Origin: Chitinophaga pendula
GTDB lineage: Bacteria > Bacteroidota > Bacteroidia > Chitinophagales > Chitinophagaceae
Direction: 5' to 3'
NCBI RefSeq assembly: GCF_020386615.1
Contig: NZ_CP077769.1
Location: 930,001-994,000, forward strand
DNA: 64,000 nt
Under the pieces are notes generated by a model. That model was given only the letters and a program-made list of their open reading frames with translations. It did no database searches and was not told the origin of the DNA. Both the position numbers and the translations under genes were made by a program. Position 1 is the stretch's first letter. Every line of letters begins with the position of its first letter. Below, one piece after another: positions 9,155 through 18,309 of this stretch.

Positions 9155-10618
9155 ATGAAAAAAAAATGTAGAGTAGTGAGCCACCTGCTTACTTCAGCAG
9201 CTATTATCCTATCAGGTCTTACAGGATGTACGGAGAAAGAAGCTAAACTAATGTCAATTAAAGACAATACCTCCAACACACGCGCTACAACGGAAAGAGC
9301 CGTCGACCTGATGAGCGGAAACCCCATTTTACCAGTAGCCACCGCTGATCCAGATATCATTTATGCAAATGGCAAGTATTACATTTATCCCACCGCTACA
9401 GGCCCTAATGCCAGCCAGTTTCATGCCTATTCATCAACAGATCTGCTGAACTGGAAGGACGAAGGCATTATCCTGGACCTGGCCAATGTCAATTGGGCAC
9501 ATACCGATGGGTGGGCGCCCGCTATCGTTGCCCGCAACGGTAAATATTACTTTTACTTTACCGCAGCCAAAAAAGTAGGTGTAGCCGTAGGCTCCGGTCC
9601 GGTAGGGCCTTTCGTAGACAAAGGTAGCGCCCTGGCAACCGGAGATGGATCCGACCCCATAGATCCGATGGTATTCATCGACGATGATGGACAGGCATAT
9701 ATGTACTGGGGTAACACAACCATGAATATCCAACGACTGAACAGTGACATGATATCACTTACAGGTGCCCGCAGCCACGAAAAACCTTCCAATTATTTCG
9801 AAGCACCGTATGTGATCAAACGAAACGGGACCTACTACCTGATGTATTCTATTAATCACTTTGGTAACGATGACTATCATGTTGAATATGCGACTTCTAA
9901 CAACCCAATGGGTCCATGGTCCTACAAAGGACGTATCACCTCTCCACGTGGCGCAATAAAAGGCCCCGGTCACAACGCTGTAATCAGGAAGCCCGGTTGC
10001 AGTGATGAATATTTTTTCGTGTATCACCGTCGCACCAGCACCAATATACACGAACGACAGGTTGCCATCGACAGGATGTTCTTTGATGCGGCAGGTAATA
10101 TCATCCCGATAAGTATTACCAACTCGGGCGTTACACAATCCGGTGGTACAACACCTTGCCTGGTATCCAATCCGCTTCCCAGCGGTCAGTATGCCGTAAG
10201 GTCAAAAATCAATACTACCACCGGTGCCGGCCTTTATCTTGATATAGCAGGATGCGCCATCGGTAACGCCGACGTAAGAACATGGACACGGACCGACTGT
10301 GCCGGGCAAAAATGGAATATCACTTATCAGAATAATGGGTACTATAAAATTATCTCAGAATTACCCTCTCACAAGTCACTGGACCTGGACGCCTGCGGAA
10401 TCGATCGGGGCGCCAATATTCAGGTATGGGATGTTTTCTCCAACGATTGCCAGCTCTGGCGTATTGAAGCCGTAGGTGGCGGTTGGTATCGGATTATGTC
10501 AAAATCAAGCAATAACGTAGTCGATTTGGCCGATGGTAGTCCCACGCCGGGGGCAGATGTCAGATCCTGGACCTGGAACGGCGCGGATGCACAACTGTGG
10601 AGATTCGAAGCACCATGA
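9155..10618 (+). CDS. GH43 family lipoprotein with C-terminal ricin-type lectin domain
   Basis: This is a 487-residue surface or periplasmic lipoprotein; the lipobox ends at Cys25 (SGLTGC). Residues about 57-330 form a five-bladed GH43 propeller of the arabinanase/xylosidase type. Visible are the general-base Asp in TADPDIIYANGKYYIY, the pKa-modulating Asp in DPIDPMVFIDDDG, and the acid Glu in YFEAPYVIKRNGTYY. Residues about 345-487 are a beta-trefoil (RICIN/CBM13) with three repeats and QxW-type ends (GQKWNI, CQLWRI, AQLWRF). The likely role is hydrolysis of arabinan- or xylan-type side chains, with the lectin domain holding the polymer. The exact substrate cannot be read from the sequence. 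Confidence 0.88.
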   Translation: MKKKCRVVSHLLTSAAIILSGLTGCTEKEAKLMSIKDNTSNTRATTERAVDLMSGNPILPVATADPDIIYANGKYYIYPTATGPNASQFHAYSSTDLLNWKDEGIILDLANVNWAHTDGWAPAIVARNGKYYFYFTAAKKVGVAVGSGPVGPFVDKGSALATGDGSDPIDPMVFIDDDGQAYMYWGNTTMNIQRLNSDMISLTGARSHEKPSNYFEAPYVIKRNGTYYLMYSINHFGNDDYHVEYATSNNPMGPWSYKGRITSPRGAIKGPGHNAVIRKPGCSDEYFFVYHRRTSTNIHERQVAIDRMFFDAAGNIIPISITNSGVTQSGGTTPCLVSNPLPSGQYAVRSKINTTTGAGLYLDIAGCAIGNADVRTWTRTDCAGQKWNITYQNNGYYKIISELPSHKSLDLDACGIDRGANIQVWDVFSNDCQLWRIEAVGGGWYRIMSKSSNNVVDLADGSPTPGADVRSWTWNGADAQLWRFEAP

Positions 10619-10666
10619 CACATATCTATAGGAAGTATAAACGGTACTTACTTTAGTCGATTCATT

Positions 10667-10702
10667 AGGAGAGGTTTGCTCTTTATAGGGTAAACCTCTC
10701 CT
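10667..10702 (+). terminator. Stem-loop terminator after GH43 gene
   Basis: An 11-bp perfect stem (AGGAGAGGTTT/AAACCTCTCCT) with a 14-nt loop, then GTTATTT. It is a moderate intrinsic terminator. Confidence 0.65.
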
Positions 10703-11047
10703 GTTATTTACACGGTTAAGAGAACAAAGCTGATAACGCCTTTAATCAAAAGCAGTAGATTGTTGGCCAACGGGAGAAAGGAAGTGGTCGTTAAAAATGG
10801 TGTTGTAGGGAAATACAGCGATCTCAGGAGCAGCGCTGATCGCAATGGAGCTGTGGGTGCAGGGTCATAACCATAAAAAACATCGTGTTCCATAAGTATT
10901 AGTTTTTGGTGAATTAGATAAGCAATGTTAAAACAACAGTTAGCGCCTGTAAACAGTGAAAACAGCCTTTAATTAGGAGAAAAACCAATACGATCAGCTT
11001 TGATGAGATATTCAAAACCACTATACTTTAAATATTTTTTTGGGTAG
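10703..11047. other. Intergenic stretch without a supported gene
   Basis: About 345 bp between the GH43 terminator and the TetR operator. A 61-codon minus-strand frame (10893 to 10708) begins with ATG and has a hydrophobic C-terminus, but it lacks family resemblance and a convincing ribosome-binding site, so I do not call it. Confidence 0.4.
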
Positions 11048-11065
11048 TTGGACGACTGTCTATAA
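11048..11065. promoter_or_regulatory. Putative TetR operator, upstream copy
   Basis: The 18-bp sequence TTGGACGACTGTCTATAA lies 9 bp before the tetR start codon and overlaps the likely -7 box (TAACTTTA, 11063-11070). Its exact reverse complement occurs once more, just after the tetR gene. Within it, the complementary strand reads TAGAC-N4-GTCCA, one base from the dyad TAGAC-N4-GTCTA, similar to the arms of NemR-type TetR operators. Binding is inferred. Confidence 0.6.
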
Positions 11066-11074
11066 CTTTATAGT

Positions 11075-11653
11075 ATGAATAATCGTGACAGATTACTGGA
11101 AATAGGACTTGAACTGTTCTCTTCCAGGCCATATTCCGGCACAGGCGTCCGGGAGATCACCCAGGCAGTAGGAGTGCCGACAGGATCTTTTCACTACTAT
11201 TTTAAAAACAAAGAAGATTTCGCACTGTCCGTATTGACATATTTCTTTCAGAAAACCTTTACCAAAAAATTTGAGGAGATTATTAACAGCGACAATCTAT
11301 CCGGTAAAGAAAAGATCATCCGGATATTTCGTACGCTGGTGCGGCATTATCTCAGAACACCGGGACAAGAACCGGTATATGGTTGTATAATGGGCAACCT
11401 GGGACAAGAGATAAGTGCACACACGCCCGCTATTGCAGCAAAACTACGGGAGCATATTGAAGGTCTGCTAAAAGCGCTAACCAGGCTGGCAGAACAGGGA
11501 AAAGACGACGGGTCTATCATGAATACTTGCAAGAGCCGGCAAATGGTTGGGTTTGTCTTCGATGCATACGAAGGCGCCATGATGCGACGCAAGATATATA
11601 ATAGCGATCAGCCACTAAACGACTTTTTACAAAGCCTCCCTGCAATGTTATAA
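11075..11653 (+). CDS. TetR/AcrR family transcriptional regulator
   Basis: This 192-residue repressor has a classic N-terminal helix-turn-helix (about residues 5-50: LLEIGLELF, GTGVREITQAVGVPTGSFHYYFKNKEDF). The C-terminal ligand domain, with Cys residues at CIMGNLGQE and NTCKSRQ, resembles the NemR/AcuR-like branch, whose members often respond to electrophiles. It sits between two copies of an 18-bp putative operator. One is in its own promoter and one is 39 bp upstream of the dihydrolipoyl dehydrogenase gene, so it probably represses itself and that gene. The ligand is unknown; the start is the only ATG that gives the full HTH. Confidence 0.88.
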   Translation: MNNRDRLLEIGLELFSSRPYSGTGVREITQAVGVPTGSFHYYFKNKEDFALSVLTYFFQKTFTKKFEEIINSDNLSGKEKIIRIFRTLVRHYLRTPGQEPVYGCIMGNLGQEISAHTPAIAAKLREHIEGLLKALTRLAEQGKDDGSIMNTCKSRQMVGFVFDAYEGAMMRRKIYNSDQPLNDFLQSLPAML

Positions 11654-11668
11654 ATTTTTTTGCCTGTT

Positions 11669-11686
11669 TTATAGACAGTCGTCCAA
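11669..11686. promoter_or_regulatory. Putative TetR operator, downstream copy (before lpd)
   Basis: TTATAGACAGTCGTCCAA is the exact reverse complement of 11048-11065. It lies 15 bp after the tetR stop and 38 bp before the ATG at 11725, in the position of an operator for the lpd gene. Confidence 0.6.
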
Positions 11687-11724
11687 ATATTAAGATAGAA
11701 CCTAACTTACTTAAATAATAGAAG

Positions 11725-13134
11725 ATGAACTACGATGTAATAGTGATAGGTAGCGGCCCGGGTGGATACCCTGCTGCCATCCGAGCTTCCCAGCTGGGAC
11801 TGCGTGTAGCAATAGTAGAAAAGGAAAATCTGGGTGGTATATGCCTCAACTGGGGATGTATTCCTACTAAAGCCCTGTTGAAAAGCGCCCAGGTGGCCGA
11901 CTATGGTCGCCATGGAAGTGCTTACGGTCTCAATTTCGGGGAGGTTGGTGTAGATTTCCCCGCAGTAATTCAAAGAAGCCGGGAGGTGGCCAATAAAAAA
12001 AGCAAAGGCGTACAATACCTCATGAAGAAAAACAAGATAGACGTGATCATGGGATACGGTCGCCTGAAAGCACCAGGACAAGTAGAAGTAACCTCCGCGG
12101 ACGGTAACAAGCTGACCTTTCAGGGCAAGTACATGGTACTGGCAACGGGAGGAAGGGCCCGGCAGCTGCCCAATTTGCCAATAGATGGCAAACATATCAT
12201 TGGCTATCGCGAAGCAATGTCATTGCCACAACAGCCCAAGAGTATGATAGTGGTAGGCAGTGGAGCCATAGGGTCAGAATTTGCTTACTTCTATAACACA
12301 CTGGGAACAAAAGTTACGCTGGTAGAATTTATGCCACGTATCGTGCCTGTCGAAGACGAAGAGGTATCGAAGGAACTGGAAAAGCAATTCAAAAAGCAAG
12401 GCATCACCGTGATGATGGGAGCTTCGGTAGAGAAAGCAGAGCCAGGCCCCAATGGGGTAACCGCGGCAATAAAGCTCGCAGACGGCAGCATGGTGACCCT
12501 TGATGCCGATATAGTGCTCAGCGCAGTGGGTATCGTAGCAAATATTGAAGATCTGGGACTGGAGCAACTGGGCGTTAAGACAGAAAAAGGCAGGATCCTA
12601 GTAGACGAGCATCTGAAGACTACTGCACCACGTATCTATGCGCTGGGAGACTGTGTACCGAACCAGGCACTGGCACACAAGGCAACAAAAGAAGGGGTCC
12701 TGGCAGCAGAACATATTGCCTACACAGAAAAAAAATTACCCAAGGAACCGCGTAGGCTGGATTATGGAAATGTACCTGGCTGTACTTTCTGCATACCGGA
12801 GATCGCCAGTGTTGGCCTCACCGAAAAAGCAGCTAAAGAGGCGGGTTATGAAATAAAAGTAGGTAAATTTCCTCTGTCAGCTAATGGCAAGGCAAGTGCC
12901 GCCGGCAGTCCCGAAGGATTTGTAAAAGTGATATTCGATGCTAAATATGGTGAACTGCTGGGGTGCCATATGATCGGTAATGGCGTGACAGAGATGATAG
13001 CTGAAGCAGTACTGGCACGAACGCTGGAAAGTACAGCACAGGAGATCCTGCAGGCGATACATCCTCACCCTACTATGAGCGAGGCTTTTAAAGAAGCGAC
13101 TGCACTTGCCTATGATGAAGCGATCGATATTTAA
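11725..13134 (+). CDS. lpdA: Dihydrolipoyl dehydrogenase, accessory paralogue
   Basis: This 469-residue FAD-dependent disulfide oxidoreductase reoxidises dihydrolipoamide with NAD+ in 2-oxoacid dehydrogenase or glycine cleavage complexes. Visible are the FAD Rossmann motif (VIGSGPGGYPAA), the redox disulfide GGICLNWGCIPTK, the NAD motif (VVGSGAIGSEFAYFY), the FAD-binding ALGDCVPN and the C-terminal active-site HPHPTMSE. It is closely related to the second lpdA at 60937. This copy has no other complex subunits nearby and stands behind a putative TetR operator, so it may be an inducible stress or detoxification version. Both copies carry an extra CxxC (PGCTFC, PGCTYC) ahead of EIASVG. Confidence 0.9.
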   Translation: MNYDVIVIGSGPGGYPAAIRASQLGLRVAIVEKENLGGICLNWGCIPTKALLKSAQVADYGRHGSAYGLNFGEVGVDFPAVIQRSREVANKKSKGVQYLMKKNKIDVIMGYGRLKAPGQVEVTSADGNKLTFQGKYMVLATGGRARQLPNLPIDGKHIIGYREAMSLPQQPKSMIVVGSGAIGSEFAYFYNTLGTKVTLVEFMPRIVPVEDEEVSKELEKQFKKQGITVMMGASVEKAEPGPNGVTAAIKLADGSMVTLDADIVLSAVGIVANIEDLGLEQLGVKTEKGRILVDEHLKTTAPRIYALGDCVPNQALAHKATKEGVLAAEHIAYTEKKLPKEPRRLDYGNVPGCTFCIPEIASVGLTEKAAKEAGYEIKVGKFPLSANGKASAAGSPEGFVKVIFDAKYGELLGCHMIGNGVTEMIAEAVLARTLESTAQEILQAIHPHPTMSEAFKEATALAYDEAIDI

Positions 13135-13150
13135 CAGGTGCTTGCCGTCA

Positions 13151-13195
13151 GATTAATAAAAGGCCCCAGGACTAATCCTGGGCCTTTTATTAATC
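13151..13195. terminator. Intrinsic terminator after lpd
   Basis: A long inverted repeat (GATTAATAAAAGGCC... / ...GGCCTTTTATTAATC) with one bulged base and a 4-nt loop, flanked by A/T runs. It can act in both directions and also caps the HxlR remnant on the minus strand. Confidence 0.82.
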
Positions 13196-13220
13196 TTAAA
13201 TGTGCTCTTACTGCGATCTT

Positions 13221-13386
13221 TCATCCATTTGCTGCCGCCCCCCAGACCCTCATCGCGTCAATAATAGGTAACAGAGTATAGCCGAACGGGCTGATCCGGT
13301 ATTCCACCGATAATATTCAGACAGTAGGTCACTGCACAGTTTGTCGGATTAAAATCCTTCGTCTTTCTAACACTTGCCTTTGTCAT
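13221..13386 (-). pseudogene. HxlR-family regulator with an internal deletion
   Basis: From the ATG at 13386 the minus strand reads a typical HxlR N-terminus: MTKASVRKTKDFNPTNCAVT, then YCLNIIGG. That is the point where IGGKW would normally begin the winged helix. It then jumps at about 13302-13310, one frame off, into the C-terminal end VEYRISPFGYTLLPIIDAM with RVWG, stopping at 13221. About half of the usual roughly 110-residue protein, including the recognition helix, is gone. It is divergent from the broken MBL-fold gene, a common regulator/target layout. Confidence 0.75.
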
Positions 13387-13476
13387 TGGTCTAAAATTTT
13401 AGTCTAAGCCCATAAAAATAGCCTAAGCTATAGTTCAATAGGAAAGAAGTTATTTGCTGCAAATTTACAAAACACA

Positions 13477-14371
13477 ATGTTCCAAGCTATTAACGATCAG
13501 GTGAAGACTTTTCATTTCAGAGATAAAAATATACTCGTAGTTTCAGACGGTGATGTACCCTACGATAACAATTGCTTTGCCCCTGGTATTTCCAGAAAAG
13601 AACTGCATATGGTTCTTCAACGTGGTGTGGCATACATCAGCCTGGCTCATAATATATTGGTCCTTGCCTGGGATGATTGTATTGTATTGATAGATGCAGG
13701 TAACGGATATGCAACCCTGCCTGAAGGCGGAAAGCTAGTAACTAACCTAAAAGCGGCGGACATTGCGCCGGATAAGGTAACAGACATCGTGCTTACACAT
13801 GCACACCCGGATCACCTTGGTGGTTTGGTTGATCTTAATAATCAGTTAATCTTCCCTTTGGCTAAAATTTACCTGTCAACCGCTGAATACGAATTTTGGC
13901 AATCTGATACACCGGATTTCTCCCGTAGCAGAGATAGCGCCATAGCCCTGTTCAGTATACAACAAAATATCAAGCAACGCCTGAACGTACTGAAAGAGCA
14001 ATTGTGGTTATTTAACGAAAACGATCTGTTGTTGGGCTGCTTGCAACCAGTAGCCGCTATGGGGCACACCCCCGGTCATTTTATGTTTAACGTAACAGTG
14101 GGAAAGGAAACATTCCTGCATATGGCCGATATCTGTCATGAAGAAACGCTATTGTTTAGCCGACCGGAATGGGGTACCATATTCGACATTGATTTTTGAA
14201 CTGGCTGCTCAAACACGCTTCAAGGTATTGGCTGACCTGGCAGATACTGGTAAGCTGGCCTTTGGTTATCATATGCCCTGGCCGGGATTTGGAAGAGTGG
14301 TGCGAAAGGAAAAAGGCTTCGCATGGATTCCGGGCTTTTTTCCGGTATTTACAGTAACAGATCAACTTTAG
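13477..14371 (+). pseudogene. Metallo-beta-lactamase-fold hydrolase, frameshifted near the C-terminus
   Basis: The N-terminal 240 residues form an MBL-fold domain with the metal motif THAHPDHLGG, a later His in GHTPGHFMF and the Asp in HMADICHEE. The frame stops at 14199 right after FDIDF. The family continuation, ELAAQTRFKVLADLADTGK, then GYHMPWPGFGRVVR and GFAWIP, follows in the +1 frame and ends at 14371. Removing one T from the run at 14193-14197 restores a single frame of about 297 residues. This is either a real one-base insertion or a homopolymer sequencing error. The neighbouring HxlR gene is also broken, which favours real decay. Confidence 0.78.
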
Positions 14372-14430
14372 AGCTCACATTCACGTTAAATAGACTGATA
14401 CTACCTTTAACGCCCAAAGATATTAACATC

Positions 14431-15120
14431 ATGAGAGTCATCTTCTTCTTATCCGCGTTTTTCATGTCTCTGTCAGCGCATAGTACGACAGCTCCCAAAG
14501 ACACAATTGAAATGCAAAAGACACTACATGACCTACAGATCAAAAATCAAATACTCGAACAAAAAGTGGAGGTCTTGAATACTGCTAATGATAAAATAAT
14601 TGGCGCCAGTTACGGAGTTATTGCTATTGTACTGGCTATCGGGGCCTGGAATGGTATCCAGACCTATCGTATCAATAAAGCAAAATTAGCCGCTATCAGA
14701 AATGATCTCGCCAAAGAGATATATGACCAAGTGCAAGTGAAGGTAGATACAAACATGTCAGCTCAAAAAAACGCACTGAAATACGAAACGGACAAACTAT
14801 TTACCCATATCATTGATAATGAATTTACCTTAAGGCAGATGACTTGTGCCTCTATCGAAGAAAGGGTATATAGAGATATGAATGTCGAAGCATTTAATCT
14901 AATGGCTCTCCTCAACGCCGCCAGAGAATATTATAAACTTACCTTAGATGAAGACCGGGTAAAAGATGCACTTAATCATATTTTGAAGTATATTGAAAAG
15001 TATCCTGATGCAATAAATGTAGAACGTTATGATACAGAAAGGTTAAGGGAAACCGTGGACCTGGTAGACATAGCTTCCCTTGATGCAAAAAAAGCTAAAA
15101 TACTTGCTAAACTTACTTAA
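14431..15120 (+). CDS. Hypothetical exported protein with coiled coil and one membrane helix
   Basis: The start at 14431 opens a signal peptide (MRVIFFLSAFFMSLSAHS). Then comes a short coiled coil (LHDLQIKNQILEQKVEVLN), a transmembrane helix (YGVIAIVLAIGAWNGIQ) and a long charged helical C-terminal domain. The 229-residue protein is thus anchored in the inner membrane, probably with its large domain in the cytoplasm. I recognise no family. It is read in the same direction as the MBL remnant and begins 59 bp after it. Confidence 0.6.
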   Translation: MRVIFFLSAFFMSLSAHSTTAPKDTIEMQKTLHDLQIKNQILEQKVEVLNTANDKIIGASYGVIAIVLAIGAWNGIQTYRINKAKLAAIRNDLAKEIYDQVQVKVDTNMSAQKNALKYETDKLFTHIIDNEFTLRQMTCASIEERVYRDMNVEAFNLMALLNAAREYYKLTLDEDRVKDALNHILKYIEKYPDAINVERYDTERLRETVDLVDIASLDAKKAKILAKLT

Positions 15121-15184
15121 CGCCCTGAAGAAGCATTAACTGGTAATTTATTGACTATGTATTTATGAAAATAAAACCAAAAAA

Positions 15185-15568
15185 ATGAAAAAAGTAACAG
15201 GCATCGGAGGCATTTTTTTCAAATGTAAAGACCCTAAACAGATGAAAGAATGGTATCAAAAACACCTGGGGCTAAACACAAATGAATATGGAGCCACTTT
15301 TGAGTGGTATCAGAGCGAGGATAATACAAAGAAAGGAGTGACGCAATGGAGCCCTTTTGCCGAAGCAACGAAGTACTTTGAACCTTCGGCAAAAGACTTT
15401 ATGATAAATTACCGGGTGGAAAACCTTGAAGCACTCGTAGAACAACTAAAAAAAGAAGGTGTAACCATTGTTGACCAGATCGAAACATTTGACTTTGGCA
15501 AATTTGTTCACATTATTGATGTTGAAGGGAACAAAATAGAACTGTGGGAGCCAGCAGATACAGAATAA
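15185..15568 (+). CDS. VOC (glyoxalase/bleomycin-resistance) family protein
   Basis: This 127-residue cytoplasmic protein has one vicinal-oxygen-chelate module pair: GIGGIFFKCKDPKQMKEWYQKHLGL at the start and FGKFVHIIDVEGNKIELWEP at the end, where the family keeps its metal-binding Glu. Members are metal-dependent lyases, isomerases or antibiotic-binding proteins; sequence alone does not decide which. It has no obvious operon partner. Confidence 0.85.
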   Translation: MKKVTGIGGIFFKCKDPKQMKEWYQKHLGLNTNEYGATFEWYQSEDNTKKGVTQWSPFAEATKYFEPSAKDFMINYRVENLEALVEQLKKEGVTIVDQIETFDFGKFVHIIDVEGNKIELWEPADTE

Positions 15569-15659
15569 AGAGATGGCTTTAAGATACTCCCTATAGTCTT
15601 TCACGATGAATAACCAGAATACCTGAAAACCAGTATTGTGTAATTAGATCATCATTAAC

Positions 15660-16442
15660 ATGCAACGCAGGAAATTTCTCCAATCTTCCCTTGCTGCTAC
15701 CGCAGGCCTAGCCATAAATATCAAACCAGCTACAGCAGGGGATCAACCACCCACACAAAAAGAAGTGTACGAATGGAGGGAATATGAAATACGCTTTGGT
15801 GCCGACCAGAGCCAGCTGGAAAATTACTTTAAAACCGCACTGATTCCTGCTCTGAATAAATATGGAGTAAAGACAGTCGGTGTTTTTAAAGAGTGGAGCC
15901 CATCAGAACCAGCTAGATACTTTTTGTTAGTGCCATACCCCTCTCTGGATAGTTATCTTTTCATAAATGCGAAAGTAAAGGCGGATACAGACTATGTGAA
16001 AAATAGTGCAGTATATAATAATATACCCGCTGATAAAGCCTTATACAGCCGCTTTAGTGCATCTCTGATGACTGCTTTTGATGGTTGGCCGGCGATCGTT
16101 ATTCCGGCTGGTAAATCCCGGATATTCGAATTAAGAACATATGAAGGCTATAGTGAAGATGCTGTGAGAAGAAAGGTGAAGATGTTTCATGACGGCGAAT
16201 TCCCTATTTTCAAAAGAGCCAAATTGAACCCCGTATTTTGTGGTGAAGTGATTGCCGGCGACAAATTACCTCGTCTCACCTACATGGTTACATGCAACAG
16301 CATGGAAGAACGCGAGAAAGCATGGGCTGCCTTCGTAGCCGATCCCGAATGGAAAAGATTGGTATCAGATCCCCAATATGTTAATACTATTTCTACTATT
16401 AGAAGCACCTTTTTAGTGCCTACCTCATACTCACAGGTATAA
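15660..16442 (+). CDS. NIPSNAP family protein with Tat-like signal
   Basis: The product has 260 residues. The N-terminus MQRRKFLQSSLAATAGLA is a twin-arginine-type signal, so export is likely. Two NIPSNAP (dimeric alpha-beta barrel) domains follow: about 35-130 (VYEWREYEIRFG, GVFKEWSPSEPARYFLLVPY) and about 150-255 (SRIFELRTYEGYSEDAVRRK, AAFVADPEWKRL). The family is widespread but its biochemical role is poorly defined. Confidence 0.85.
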   Translation: MQRRKFLQSSLAATAGLAINIKPATAGDQPPTQKEVYEWREYEIRFGADQSQLENYFKTALIPALNKYGVKTVGVFKEWSPSEPARYFLLVPYPSLDSYLFINAKVKADTDYVKNSAVYNNIPADKALYSRFSASLMTAFDGWPAIVIPAGKSRIFELRTYEGYSEDAVRRKVKMFHDGEFPIFKRAKLNPVFCGEVIAGDKLPRLTYMVTCNSMEEREKAWAAFVADPEWKRLVSDPQYVNTISTIRSTFLVPTSYSQV

Positions 16443-16595
16443 TGAAGTGAAGATATCTGACAAGAGCATTACAGGGTGTTGCCCTTGTCAGTATCTCATA
16501 TAAAATGCCCATTTCATCACATAATTTGACCCATTCACCCCATTTATGGCAGACTGCGCCTATAAGTCAATATTATTGCCTCATAATCTTACAAA

Positions 16596-18119
16596 ATGGT
16601 TATGCGACCAATTATTATCTTGATTATCTGTCTGATGTCTGCGAGCATATACGCACAAAAGCGAAATGCTGTCTTTGCATCTTATTTTGATACTATAACT
16701 GCCCATCATTTGTACGATGGCAACATTGCCCTGGCAGAAAATGGACATAAGTTATATGCCTATTCCGGTGGTTATGCAGATTACGCCACGCAACAAAAGA
16801 ATACAGAAGCGGCAAGATTTAACCTGGCGTCTATATCGAAGATTTTTACATCTACCGCTATCCTTCAATTAAAAGATAAAAGAAAACTTAAACTGGAAGA
16901 TAAGGTAGTTAAATATCTGCTTTCATTTCCCTTCCCGGAGATCACGCTGCATCATCTGCTAACACATACTTCAGGCTTACCCAACCTGGAGTTATATGAA
17001 GATGTCATAAAAGAGCATCCCGATTCAATAATTACAAATGCGGCTGTATTACCATTGCTCAGGCAGTGGAAGAAAGGACTTTACTTCACACCGGGAGAGC
17101 AGTTTCGATATTGTAATACTAACTATACGTTGTTAGCCATGATAGTGGAAAAGATTACAGGTATAGATTTCCCGGCCTATGCACAGAAATATATCTTTAA
17201 ACCCGCCGGCATGAAAGAAACCTATATCGCAGCAGGTGATATATCCGATGATTTACGTGTGAAGCAACAAATAAAACCAACTTTTTACGACACCATATAT
17301 CTGCAGGCAGATCAGGTAAAACGCTACAGATATTCTGAATATAATAACAATGCGAGTATCGGCCCTTCCAATGTCATCACTACCGTCGATGATATGCTGA
17401 AGTTTGACGAAGCTTTCTTTAAAGGTAAACTCTTGTCACTTGCTACTGTAGAAAAGGCGATCACGCCGGTTAAATTGAACAATGGAAAGGAATATACTGA
17501 GCATATGGATACGATGCTAGGAGAGGGGACTGGACAATACGGATTGGGTTGGGAAATATTCCAGCAGCCAGTATTCGGAAAAGGAGTAGGACATGGTGGG
17601 TTTAAATTTGGATTGGCTACGTTCTATTATCGGAATTTGACCAGGAAACAAACAATTATTGCCTACACAAATGGCAAAAGCAGCTTTGGAGATAATGTAA
17701 CGTCCTGTTTGTATATGATGAATGATCAGCCGTTTATACCATTACATTTAAAAGTGTCTGCGGTACGTGAATACGCCAAAGCGCTTATGCAACAAGGAGC
17801 AGACCATGCTGCCTGTATGTTACACCTTTATATGGCAGATACGACACATTATTATTTTGACGCCAAGGAAATGAATTTCCTGGGATATGATTTCCTGTAT
17901 CAGTCCACTGCCAAAGAACACAAACAATGGTCGTTAGAAACGTTTAAAATCAACACGTTTCTTCATCCGGATGATTTCAATACCTACGACAGCTACGGTG
18001 AAGCGTTGCTGGAAGATGGGCATCGGGAAGACGCCATCAGGATGTATAGGAAATCATTGGAGCTGAACCCTACCAGCCAGGATGGCATCAAAGCCATGAA
18101 AAAGTTAGGTTTAATGTAA
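16596..18119 (+). CDS. Beta-lactamase-fold serine hydrolase with C-terminal TPR
   Basis: This 507-residue exported enzyme has its signal peptide ending ASIYAQ; starts at 16596 and 16602 are both possible. The nucleophile motif is Ser79-Ile-Ser-Lys82 and the second motif is YCN (FRYCNTNYTLLA). A third-motif HGG lies at GVGHGGFKFG. The last ~100 residues contain a tetratricopeptide unit (DSYGEALLEDGHREDAIRMYRKSLELNP). The TPR may bind a partner or substrate peptide. The related gene at 21456 has the same architecture. Confidence 0.82.
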   Translation: MVMRPIIILIICLMSASIYAQKRNAVFASYFDTITAHHLYDGNIALAENGHKLYAYSGGYADYATQQKNTEAARFNLASISKIFTSTAILQLKDKRKLKLEDKVVKYLLSFPFPEITLHHLLTHTSGLPNLELYEDVIKEHPDSIITNAAVLPLLRQWKKGLYFTPGEQFRYCNTNYTLLAMIVEKITGIDFPAYAQKYIFKPAGMKETYIAAGDISDDLRVKQQIKPTFYDTIYLQADQVKRYRYSEYNNNASIGPSNVITTVDDMLKFDEAFFKGKLLSLATVEKAITPVKLNNGKEYTEHMDTMLGEGTGQYGLGWEIFQQPVFGKGVGHGGFKFGLATFYYRNLTRKQTIIAYTNGKSSFGDNVTSCLYMMNDQPFIPLHLKVSAVREYAKALMQQGADHAACMLHLYMADTTHYYFDAKEMNFLGYDFLYQSTAKEHKQWSLETFKINTFLHPDDFNTYDSYGEALLEDGHREDAIRMYRKSLELNPTSQDGIKAMKKLGLM

Positions 18120-18309
18120 TGAATACTCCTTTCGCCAAATAAGTTTGAACTGATGCCGGACGGGTTAACTGGAATTTTCAGATGCCCTTATTGGTATCCC
18201 TTCCCGGCAACCATCCTATGTGCTGTAGCGCTCTGGTTAATGTAATGCCTTTGATTAGGTCTTGCAATGACCAGAGCTATTCTTGTTAAAATGCATATAT
18301 TTAGATGAT

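Noticed and set aside
10708..10893. 61-codon minus-strand frame with a hydrophobic tail
   Set aside because: No recognisable family, no clear ribosome-binding site, low-complexity composition; it may be chance.
18120..18309. Possible regulator remnant before the GreA-C-like gene
   Set aside because: Neither strand gives a convincing homologous segment longer than a few residues.
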